A DNA stretch of 13,914 bases from JBBSVE01 sp038233815. GTDB lineage: Bacteria; Pseudomonadota; Alphaproteobacteria; Rhodobacterales; Rhodobacteraceae. Under the pieces are notes generated by a model. That model was not told the origin of the DNA. It saw nothing but the letters and a program-made list of their open reading frames with translations, and made no database searches. Position 1 is the first letter of the stretch. Each line of letters starts with the position of its first letter. This document shows, piece by piece, positions 6,751-13,298 of the stretch. Location: assembly GCA_038233815.1 (NCBI GenBank), contig JBBSVE010000086.1, forward strand, positions 1 to 13,914. Direction: 5' to 3'. Made by a program: the position numbers and the translations under genes.

Positions 6751-8292
6751 TCACATCACGGCCTCGATCAGGAACGGTCCCGGTTCTGCCGCCGCATCCG
6801 CAATCGCGCGGGCGAGGTCGGCGGCATCCTCCACCCGTCGTCCCGGAACGCCCATCCCTCGGGCGATAGCGACGAAATCCAGCTCGGGCCGATCGAGGTT
6901 CAGCATGCTCAGCGCCTCCGGTCCGGGATTGGCACCGACGGCCATGAGTTCGTGCTTCAGGATCTGATAGCCGCGGTTGGCGAAGATCACCGTCGTCACG
7001 TTCAACTGTTCGCGCGCCTGGGTCCAGAGCGCCTGGATCGTATACATCGCAGAGCCGTCAGCTTGCGCCGAGATCACCGGACGGTCCGGGCATGCGAGCG
7101 CCGCCCCGGTGGCGAGCGGGATGCCGATGCCGATGGCCCCTCCGGTCAGCGAGAGCCACGAATGGGGCGGGCAGCCGCGCGTCGCCTCATGCAGGTCGCG
7201 GCCCGAGGTCACGCCCTCGTCGGTAACAATGGCCCCCTCCGGCATGGCATGGGCCAGCGCCGCGGCGAGCGAGGCCGGGGTGATCGCGCCCGAAGGCGGC
7301 GCCTCCACGCGGCCAGAATCCGGCACGCGGGCGGGGTGGGCACCGATCCGGTCGGCAAGCGCCGCAATCGCGGCGGGGCCATCGGTCTCGATCCCGGCAA
7401 GCTCTGTCAGCGCGCACGGTTCGGGCAGCAGCAGGCTCGGACGGCCGGGATAGGCGAAGAAGGCGACCGGCGGCGGCGCCTCGATCAGGATCGCGCGCCG
7501 GTAGGGGGCCAGCGTCTCCAGTGCATCGTTGATCGGATAGGGGATCTTGCGCACATGGACGCGCCCTCCCCCGCGTTCGGTGCGGCGGCTGGATACGGGC
7601 GCCAGAATATCGGCCCCCGTCCGGTCGGCGATCCCGCGCAGCATGGCCAGCGCGCCGGCATCCTCCAGCACGCCACCACCGACGAGGAACACCGTCCGGT
7701 CGCCAGATTCCAGCGCCTGCACAGCCTCATCGAGCAGCCTTTCGTCCACCGGAACAGGTGCAGAGCCCGGACGCGGCGCCGCGATCACGCCGCCTTCGTC
7801 CCAGCCGATGTCGGCGGGTGCGATCAGGGTCGCGATCCGCCCCGGACGGGCCCTCGCCGCCGCAAGCGCGTCCATCGCATCCGCCGCAAAAAGCGCCGCG
7901 GTCGTGCCGGAGCGGACCCAGTCGCTGAAGGGTGCTGCGGCACCTGCCACGTCGGCCGACAGGGGCGCATCATACTTCTGATGGCGCAGCGCATGATCGC
8001 CCACGATGTTGACCATCGGCACGCGGGCCTTGCGCGCGTTGTGCAGGTTCGCCGCCGCGTTTGCGAGACCCGGCGCCAGATGCAGCAGCGTCGCTGCGGG
8101 CTTGCCAGCCATCCGCGCGTAACCGTCGGCTGCGCCGGTCACGACGCCCTCGAACAGCCCCAGCACGCAGCGCATCAGCCGCGTGCGGTCGAGCGCATCG
8201 ACGAACTGCATCTCCGACGTGCCGGGATTGGCAAAGCAGATCTCCACCCCGCCCGCATGGAGGCTGCGGACGACACTTTCGGCGCCGTTCAT
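6751..8292 (-). CDS. ThDP-dependent enzyme of the acetolactate synthase large-subunit family (IlvX-like)
   Basis: A 513-residue cytoplasmic enzyme with the three-domain thiamine-diphosphate fold. The Pyr domain carries FANPGTSEM near residues 20-28 and the cofactor-activating Glu48 in LFEGVVTG. A central domain spans about 190-320. The PP domain has the metal/diphosphate motif starting ADGS (Asp412) and ending in ANRG (Asn439). The first residue of the usual GDG motif is Ala, and the usual final NN is NR. Length and the GTSEM / HNARKARVPMV stretches recall mycobacterial IlvX and other short 'acetolactate synthase large subunit' proteins rather than true IlvB/IlvI; no small regulatory subunit is adjacent. 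The reaction is probably decarboxylation or ligation of a 2-oxoacid; the substrate is unknown. Its ATG overlaps the stop of the upstream deacetylase gene (ATGA at 8289-8292), and GGAGG (8299-8303) lies 6 nt upstream, so the two are translationally coupled. Confidence 0.88.
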   Translation of the reverse strand: MNGAESVVRSLHAGGVEICFANPGTSEMQFVDALDRTRLMRCVLGLFEGVVTGAADGYARMAGKPAATLLHLAPGLANAAANLHNARKARVPMVNIVGDHALRHQKYDAPLSADVAGAAAPFSDWVRSGTTAALFAADAMDALAAARARPGRIATLIAPADIGWDEGGVIAAPRPGSAPVPVDERLLDEAVQALESGDRTVFLVGGGVLEDAGALAMLRGIADRTGADILAPVSSRRTERGGGRVHVRKIPYPINDALETLAPYRRAILIEAPPPVAFFAYPGRPSLLLPEPCALTELAGIETDGPAAIAALADRIGAHPARVPDSGRVEAPPSGAITPASLAAALAHAMPEGAIVTDEGVTSGRDLHEATRGCPPHSWLSLTGGAIGIGIPLATGAALACPDRPVISAQADGSAMYTIQALWTQAREQLNVTTVIFANRGYQILKHELMAVGANPGPEALSMLNLDRPELDFVAIARGMGVPGRRVEDAADLARAIADAAAEPGPFLIEAVM

Positions 8293-9326
8293 GCCGCGCC
8301 TCCGATGCTGTCGCGGAATGCGGTGAGGAAGGCGCGCGCATTGGTGGCGAGCGACGGGCCGAGATAGCCGCCCTCCTGCACCAGCACCGTGGGCAGGCCA
8401 AGGGCGGCGATCCGGCGGGCCATTTCGGCGAAGCCCTCGGGGTGGACGGCCACGGCGGCCAGCGGATCGTCGGCGGCCATGTCGAAACCGAGGGAGACGA
8501 CCAGCGCTTCGGGCCCGAAGCTGCGGATCGCGTCGAGGCCACGGTCCAGATGGGTCAGCACCTCGGCCTCGTTGGCGCCCTGCTCGAGCAGGATGTTGAG
8601 CGTCGTGCCTTCGCCCTCGCCCTCTCCGGTCTCATCCGCGTGACCAAGAAAGAAGGTGGCGAAGGTGGCGGGGTCGGGATGGAGCGAGCAGAAGAACACG
8701 TCGCCGCGCCCGTAGAGGATGTCCATGCTGCCGTTGCCGGTGTGGACGTCCACATCCAGCAGGGCGATCCGGCCGAAGCGCCCGCGCAACCGCTCCACCG
8801 CGATGCAGGCGTTGTTGAAAAAGCAGAACCCGTTCGCGCAGTCGGCCATGGCGTGATGGCCGGGCGGACGGCAAAGCGCATAGGACGCGCGCCCCCCCTC
8901 CGCCACGTCATCGGCGGCGGCCACCGCCGATTGCGCGGACCAGTAGGCCGCGTCCCACGAGCCTTCGGTCAGCGGCAGCGACGGATCGGTGATCCACCAA
9001 CCGAGCTGGCCACGGATATCCTTGGGCTCGCGCCCGCGCCGCACGCCGGGGTGATGGGTCGGCACGGCAAGCGCGCCGGGCACCGCCACCGCCATGAAGC
9101 GCGCATGGGCGTCGGGCAGGAAGTCGACGTAATCGGGGTTGTGCACCGCCTTGATCGGTCCGGTTCCGGCATCGTCCGGTGCCGCGATCTCGAAGCCTTC
9201 CTCACGCAGCATGTCGCGCAGGATGATTGCCCGCTCGGGCTGTTCGGGATGCGGCAGGGCCGAGCCGAACCGCAGATAGACCTCCGGCGCATGGCCGAGC
9301 TGGCGCTCGTCGAAAAAGGCTCTCAC
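8289..9326 (-). CDS. Histone deacetylase-family / acetylpolyamine amidohydrolase-like protein
   Basis: This 345-residue protein is close in length and order of motifs to Mycoplana ramosa acetylpolyamine amidohydrolase (AphA), a zinc hydrolase that removes acetyl groups from N-acetylated polyamines. Visible active-site features are CRPPGHH with His157/His158, zinc ligands Asp193 and His195 in DVDVHTGNG, third ligand Asp282 in SLGFD, and transition-state Tyr321 in EGGY. The set is complete, so it should be active. The usual HH of DxHHGNG is HT here (Thr196). Start is GTG at 9326, with AAGGGAG about 9 nt upstream (9336-9342). It is followed by the IlvX-like gene with a 4-nt overlap, and preceded by the rhomboid-like gene after about 81 nt, all on one strand. 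Acetylated polyamines or another small amide are likely substrates; bacterial members also act on protein lysines or acetoin-linked targets. Confidence 0.9.
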   Translation of the reverse strand: MRAFFDERQLGHAPEVYLRFGSALPHPEQPERAIILRDMLREEGFEIAAPDDAGTGPIKAVHNPDYVDFLPDAHARFMAVAVPGALAVPTHHPGVRRGREPKDIRGQLGWWITDPSLPLTEGSWDAAYWSAQSAVAAADDVAEGGRASYALCRPPGHHAMADCANGFCFFNNACIAVERLRGRFGRIALLDVDVHTGNGSMDILYGRGDVFFCSLHPDPATFATFFLGHADETGEGEGEGTTLNILLEQGANEAEVLTHLDRGLDAIRSFGPEALVVSLGFDMAADDPLAAVAVHPEGFAEMARRIAALGLPTVLVQEGGYLGPSLATNARAFLTAFRDSIGGAA

Positions 9327-9407
9327 GTCGACCGTCTCCCTTCTGGAATCCCGCGGTGGGGCATGGCTAGTTGACCCGACGCCATCGGCCTTTGCAACCG
9401 GCCCGCC

Positions 9408-10091
9408 CTATCGGCTCCGCATCCGGGCCAGGACCTGTCCCCAGCCCCCCGGACTGACGAGGAAGGAGAGCGCGAAGCCCGCGATGAAGCCCGCAAGCTC
9501 CGCCACCCAGTCCCATCCGCCGCCGAACACGACGCTGAACACAAGCTGTATCGCCATCAGGGCACCGATCAGGGTGAAAGCGCGATACTGACTGGTCCCG
9601 GTCCCCGCAAGGCGCGACCACAGCAGGAAGGTGAAGGCCCCGATCAGCCCATAGACCGGGGGATAGCCGCCGATCAGCGGCGCGTGGATCGAGGGGATGG
9701 CGGTATAGGCCGCGGCCCCCGCAAGCCCCGCGCCGAAGAACACCAGAAGCACCGCCCACCAGCGGAACACCTCGCCCACCATCTTGCCCAGCGCCAGAAG
9801 GAAGACGATCACGAAGATCGCGTGCGTCGCATTCAGATGGACGAACGGATAGGTGAAGGGCCGCATCAAAACGTCGCCCGACCAGTCGCCCAGCGCCATC
9901 TTTGCGCGCATGTAGTCGGGCGCGAAGGCAAACCGCTCCCACGCCTGCGCGCGCCAGCCGATCCCGTCCGCACCGCCGACGAGGCCCGCTCCGGCGGCAC
10001 TCAGCACCACCTCCATCGCGATGATCGGCAGGGCCAGCAGCCAGACCACCGGAGGCAGCGGGTTCAGGGGGGCGGCATTCAGGTCGGACAT
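9408..10091 (-). CDS. Rhomboid-fold membrane protein lacking catalytic residues (pseudo-rhomboid)
   Basis: A 227-residue protein with about six hydrophobic segments and the layout of bacterial rhomboid intramembrane proteases: a conserved TYPFVHLNATH stretch before TM2 and a glycine-rich GLIGAF helix in TM4. The catalytic positions are changed. The GxSG serine motif reads GGYPPVYGLIG (141-151), with Tyr143 where serine is expected. The TM6 histidine (normally AHLGG) is Glu198 in VAELAGFIAG. The TM2 His-x3-Asn pair keeps His90 but has Val94 for Asn. It should therefore bind or guide membrane proteins rather than cut them, as do iRhom and Derlin relatives; that role is inference. Start: ATG at 10091 is chosen because AGGAG (10098-10102) lies 6 nt upstream; a TTG two codons earlier (10097) falls right against that site. 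It is divergent from trpS and the first gene of the - strand group. Confidence 0.85.
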   Translation of the reverse strand: MSDLNAAPLNPLPPVVWLLALPIIAMEVVLSAAGAGLVGGADGIGWRAQAWERFAFAPDYMRAKMALGDWSGDVLMRPFTYPFVHLNATHAIFVIVFLLALGKMVGEVFRWWAVLLVFFGAGLAGAAAYTAIPSIHAPLIGGYPPVYGLIGAFTFLLWSRLAGTGTSQYRAFTLIGALMAIQLVFSVVFGGGWDWVAELAGFIAGFALSFLVSPGGWGQVLARMRSR

Positions 10092-10121
10092 CCGCAACTC
10101 CTCGCGCGCGCCGGGGTTTCA

Positions 10122-10148
10122 TTGACGCCCCGCGGGCCGGACGATAAG
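10122..10148 (+). promoter_or_regulatory. Candidate promoter of trpS
   Basis: TTGACG at 10122-10127 resembles a -35 box, and GATAAG at 10143-10148 a -10 box, with a 15-nt spacer that is shorter than ideal. It sits in the 91-nt gap between the divergent rhomboid and trpS genes, about 35-40 nt upstream of the trpS start. Assigned by eye only. Confidence 0.35.
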
Positions 10149-10182
10149 CGAGGCCGGGACGAGTTTCCAGATGGAGCATCCG

Positions 10183-11241
10183 ATGCCCGCCCCCGCATTT
10201 CCGCCGCGTATCTTCTCGGGCATCCAGCCGTCGGGGGGGCTGACGCTCGGCAATTATCTGGGCGCGCTGAAGCGGTTCGTCCAGATGCAGGACGAGGGCA
10301 CGCCCACCATCTACTGCCTCGTCGACATGCACGCGATCACGGTCTGGCAGGACCCCGCCCGGCTTGCGCGCCAGACGCGTGAGGCGGCGGCGGGCTTCAT
10401 CGCGGCGGGGATCGACCCCGCACGCTCCATCCTCTTCAACCAGAGCCAGGTCTCCGCCCATGCCGAGCTTGCGTGGATCTTCAACTGCGTGGCGCGGATG
10501 GGCTGGATGGGCCGGATGACGCAATGGAAGGACAAGGCGGGCAAGAACTCGGAGAACGCATCGCTCGGCCTCTTTGCCTATCCGGCGCTGATGGCGGCCG
10601 ACATCCTCGCCTACAAGGCGACCCATGTGCCGGTGGGGGAGGACCAGAAGCAGCATCTGGAACTGACCCGCGATATCGCGGCCAAGTTCAACAACGACTA
10701 CGGGGTCGCGTTCTTTCCCATGACCGAACCGGTGATCGAAGGGGCCGCGACTCGGGTCATGAGCCTGCGCGACGGCACCAAGAAGATGTCGAAGTCCGAT
10801 CCCTCCGACCAGAGCCGCATCAACCTCACCGACGACGCCGACACGATCGCGAAGAAGATCCGCAAGGCCAAGACCGATGCCGAGCCCCTGCCCGCGGATC
10901 TCGACGGTCTGCGCGACCGGCCCGAGGCGCGCAACCTCGTGAACATCTACGCGGCCCTCGCGGAGATGACGCCCGAGGCGGTGATCCGCGACCATGCCGG
11001 TGCGCCATTCGGCACGTTCAAGCCAGCCCTCGCCGATCTGGCCGTGTCGGTGATGGCCCCGATCAGCGCGGAGATGACGCGTCTGATGAAGGACGAGGGC
11101 GAGATCGACCGTATCCTCGGCGACGGCGCCGCGCGGGCCGAAGCGATCGCGCGCCCGATCCTGGAGGATGTCTACCGGATCGTCGGCATGATCCGGCCCC
11201 GCCCAACGGCCTCTGGACCCGGTTCGCCCGCGGTGGTCTAG
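10183..11241 (+). CDS. trpS: Tryptophan--tRNA ligase
   Basis: A class I aminoacyl-tRNA synthetase that charges tRNA-Trp with tryptophan in the cytoplasm. The protein has 352 residues from this start, the normal size. The N-terminal signature [18 protein letters not shown] carries the HIGH-equivalent TLGN, and the KMSKS loop is exact at residues 201-205 ([15 protein letters not shown]). Other family stretches are VDMHAIT and [17 protein letters not shown]. Start: ATG 10183 has GGAG at 10173-10176 with a 6-nt spacer. An in-frame ATG at 10171 would add four residues, but has no comparable ribosome site. It is divergent from the rhomboid-like gene, and a fold-IV aminotransferase gene follows after 31 nt. 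Confidence 0.97.
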   Translation: MPAPAFPPRIFSGIQPSGGLTLGNYLGALKRFVQMQDEGTPTIYCLVDMHAITVWQDPARLARQTREAAAGFIAAGIDPARSILFNQSQVSAHAELAWIFNCVARMGWMGRMTQWKDKAGKNSENASLGLFAYPALMAADILAYKATHVPVGEDQKQHLELTRDIAAKFNNDYGVAFFPMTEPVIEGAATRVMSLRDGTKKMSKSDPSDQSRINLTDDADTIAKKIRKAKTDAEPLPADLDGLRDRPEARNLVNIYAALAEMTPEAVIRDHAGAPFGTFKPALADLAVSVMAPISAEMTRLMKDEGEIDRILGDGAARAEAIARPILEDVYRIVGMIRPRPTASGPGSPAVV

Positions 11242-11272
11242 TGACCCCGGCAGGGCAGCAAGGGGCAGGCGC

Positions 11273-12136
11273 ATGGCATTCGGCACGAACATCCGCACGT
11301 GGTTCGAGGGGCGCTGGCACGACGGCGACGTGGCCGTCATGCGGGCCGCCGACCACGGCATCTGGCAGGGCTCCTCGGTCTTTGACGGCGCGCGGATGTT
11401 CGACGGCGTGGTGCCGGATCTGGCGCTGCATTGCGCGCGGGTGAACCGGTCGGCGGAGGCGCTGATGATCACGCCGACGATGGAGCCCGCCGCCATGGTC
11501 GAGATCGCGCGCGAGGGTCTTGCCCCCTACGGCAAGGACCGGGCGGTCTACGTGCGCCCGATGTATTGGGCGCTCGCGGGGTCGGATCTGGGTGTGGCAC
11601 CGCAGGCCGATGCGACCGGCTTCGCGCTCTGCCTCGAGGAGGTGGCGATGCCCGCGCCCGACGCCACCACAACGCTGACGCGGACGCGCTTCCGCAGGCC
11701 GGTGCTGGAGGATAACGTCTGCAACGCCAAGGCGGGCTGTCTTTATCCCAACAACGCGCGCATGCTGGTCGAAGCACAGTCCAAAGGCTTCGGCAACGCG
11801 CTCGTTGCAGACGCGATGGGCAACGTGGCGGAAACGGCGACGGCCAACGTCTTCATGGTCAAGGACGGCACTGTGTTCACGCCGATCGCGAACGGCACGT
11901 TCCTGTCGGGCATCACGCGCGCACGCCACATCGCGAACCTGCGCGCCGACGGGATGGAGGTGGTGGAGGCCGTGCTCACCTTCGACGATTTCCACGCCGC
12001 CGACGAGGTCTTCATGTCGGGCAACTTCTCCAAGGTCATGGCGGTCGCGGCGTTCGACGACACGCACTATGGGGACGGCCCGGTGACGAAGCGGGCGCGC
12101 GACCTCTACTGGGATTTCGCGCACGCCGGGGCCTGA
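11273..12136 (+). CDS. Fold-type IV PLP aminotransferase, branched-chain amino acid type
   Basis: A 287-residue member of the BCAT/D-amino-acid-transaminase/4-amino-4-deoxychorismate-lyase family, most like short branched-chain aminotransferases (IlvE type) that interconvert Leu, Ile and Val with their 2-oxoacids using 2-oxoglutarate. Visible features: DHGIWQGSSVFDGARMFDG at the N-terminus, Schiff-base Lys153 in NAKAGCLYPNN, and cofactor-binding Glu187 in GNVAETATANVF, followed by FLSGITRAR. Start ATG has AAGGGG (11260-11265) 7 nt upstream. It follows trpS by 31 nt, probably in one transcript. Family is firm; the precise substrate (branched-chain or other amino acid) is not, because these subfamilies look alike, so no gene symbol is given. 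Confidence 0.88.
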   Translation: MAFGTNIRTWFEGRWHDGDVAVMRAADHGIWQGSSVFDGARMFDGVVPDLALHCARVNRSAEALMITPTMEPAAMVEIAREGLAPYGKDRAVYVRPMYWALAGSDLGVAPQADATGFALCLEEVAMPAPDATTTLTRTRFRRPVLEDNVCNAKAGCLYPNNARMLVEAQSKGFGNALVADAMGNVAETATANVFMVKDGTVFTPIANGTFLSGITRARHIANLRADGMEVVEAVLTFDDFHAADEVFMSGNFSKVMAVAAFDDTHYGDGPVTKRARDLYWDFAHAGA

Positions 12137-12199
12137 TGCCCCCCGTTGCCAGCCGACCGGGCTTGCGGCAGGATGGGCGCCGCAATCGGGGAGGACGCG

Positions 12200-12655
12200 A
12201 TGCGCAAGTTCATGGTCGTTCTCGACGACAGCCGCGAATGTCTCAACGCGATGCGGTTCGCGGCGCTTCGGGCATCCCACACCGGGGCCGGGGTGCAGAT
12301 CCTGTCGATCATCCCGCCGGAGGATTTCCAGCACTGGATGGGTGTTGGCGACCTTATGCGGGCTGAGGCGCGCGAACGGATCGAGGCGCATTTCGAGGTC
12401 TTCGCGAAATGGATGCGCGACCGGCAGGGCGTGAACCCCGAACTGGTGATCCGCGAAGGCGATCCGGTGACGGAGATTCTGGCCCAGATGAAGGAGGACG
12501 GCGAGATCGGCATCCTCGTCCTTGGCGCGGGCACAGACAAGTCGGGGCCCGGGCCGCTGGTCACGCAGATGACAAAGAACGCGGGCACGCTGCCGGTGCC
12601 GATCACCATCGTGCCGGGCGACATGACCAAGGAACGGCTGGAATCGATCACCTGA
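12200..12655 (+). CDS. Universal stress protein (UspA family)
   Basis: A small cytoplasmic protein of 151 residues with one Usp domain: an N-terminal beta strand (KFMVVLDDSRECLNAMRFAA, residues 2-21), a central helix region with an acidic stretch, ELVIREGDPVTEIL, and a final GILVLGAGT...VPITIVPG strand pair. The usual ATP-binding pattern after that strand (GxxG, nine residues, G and S/T) is not clearly kept; LGAGTDKSGPGPLV stands there (from residue 108). It may therefore belong to the non-ATP-binding group. Start: ATG 12200 is preceded by GGGGAGGA (12188-12194) at about 5 nt. The frame stays open to 12146, but the extra residues look non-conserved. It follows the aminotransferase gene by 63 nt and precedes the NifU-like gene, an order I recall from other Rhodobacterales. 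The specific role is unknown. Confidence 0.88.
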   Translation: MRKFMVVLDDSRECLNAMRFAALRASHTGAGVQILSIIPPEDFQHWMGVGDLMRAEARERIEAHFEVFAKWMRDRQGVNPELVIREGDPVTEILAQMKEDGEIGILVLGAGTDKSGPGPLVTQMTKNAGTLPVPITIVPGDMTKERLESIT

Positions 12656-12679
12656 ACCGCACCCAGCCCGGCCCGATTC

Positions 12680-12708
12680 TTGACAGCGGCACATGGTGCG
12701 CGCATATC
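12680..12708 (+). promoter_or_regulatory. Candidate sigma-70 promoter for the NifU-like gene
   Basis: A perfect -35 hexamer, TTGACA (12680-12685), is followed after 17 nt by CATATC (12703-12708), a weak -10. Transcription would start near 12715, giving a leader of about 20 nt before the ATG at 12735. It lies just after the stress-protein stop codon (12655), so the nifU-tsaB part may have its own transcription as well as read-through. Confidence 0.5.
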
Positions 12709-12734
12709 TGACTGGAATGGTCGGAGATTGCATC

Positions 12735-13295
12735 ATGTTCATACAGACCGAATCCACCCCGAACCCCGCGACGCTGAAATTCCTGCCCGGTCAGACCGTG
12801 CTCGACACCGGCACCGCCGATTTCCCGAGTGCGGAGGGCGCGACGACATCCCCGCTCGCCGCGCGCATCTTTGCCGTGGGCGACGTGGCAGGCGTGTTCT
12901 TTGGCAACGATTTCGTCACCGTGACGAAGTCCGACGAGGCACTGTGGGAGCATCTGAAGCCCGGCATCCTCGGTGCGATCATGGAGCATTTCCAGTCCGG
13001 CGCGCCGGTGATCGAGGGTGAGCAGGCCGCCTCCGGCCATGCCGAGCATACCGGCGAGGATGGCGACATCGTGCGCCAGATCAAGGAGTTGCTCGACACC
13101 CGCGTGCGTCCTGCCGTGGCGCAGGACGGCGGCGACATCACCTTCCACGGGTTCGAGCGGGGCGTGGTCTATCTTCACATGCAAGGCGCCTGTGCGGGGT
13201 GCCCGTCCTCCACCCTCACACTCAAGATGGGGATCGAGAACCTGCTGCGTCATTACATCCCCGAAGTGGTCGAGGTCCGGCCCGTCGCGGCCTGA
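12735..13295 (+). CDS. NifU/Nfu-family iron-sulfur cluster scaffold protein
   Basis: A 186-residue cytoplasmic protein with an N-terminal Nfu domain (MFIQTESTPNPATLKFLPG, about residues 1-88), a charged linker, and a C-terminal NifU-like domain. That domain begins near IKELLDTRVRPAVAQDGGDI and carries the cluster-binding Cys153-Ala-Gly-Cys156 in QGACAGCPSS. It resembles mitochondrial NFU1 and its alphaproteobacterial relatives, which carry 4Fe-4S clusters to target enzymes such as lipoyl synthase. Start: ATG 12735 is chosen because the family N-terminus starts exactly there and GGAGA (12723-12727) lies 7 nt upstream. An earlier in-frame ATG at 12693 falls within the likely promoter. It follows the stress-protein gene and precedes tsaB by only 3 nt. 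Confidence 0.94.
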   Translation: MFIQTESTPNPATLKFLPGQTVLDTGTADFPSAEGATTSPLAARIFAVGDVAGVFFGNDFVTVTKSDEALWEHLKPGILGAIMEHFQSGAPVIEGEQAASGHAEHTGEDGDIVRQIKELLDTRVRPAVAQDGGDITFHGFERGVVYLHMQGACAGCPSSTLTLKMGIENLLRHYIPEVVEVRPVAA

Positions 13296-13298
13296 GCC

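Noticed and set aside
6706..8367. Open frame on the + strand (553 codons) opposite the ThDP enzyme gene
   Set aside because: The - strand frame encodes a complete ThDP enzyme; the + strand translation is Arg/Gly/His-rich shadow sequence.
9367..11496. Long open frame on the - strand (709 codons) across the rhomboid-like gene and trpS
   Set aside because: It is out of frame with the rhomboid protein and antisense to TrpS with its exact KMSKS motif; no recognisable protein results.
12146..12199. Upstream start for the stress-protein gene
   Set aside because: The added 18 residues resemble no Usp N-terminus, and GGGGAGGA supports the ATG at 12200.
12693..12734. Upstream start for the NifU-like gene
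   Set aside because: It would begin between the likely -35 and -10 boxes; the family N-terminus MFIQTE begins at 12735 with its own ribosome site.
11063..12757. Open frame on the - strand (564 codons) opposite the aminotransferase and stress-protein genes
   Set aside because: It is rich in Arg and His with no domain, and it lies antisense to well-supported genes with ribosome sites.
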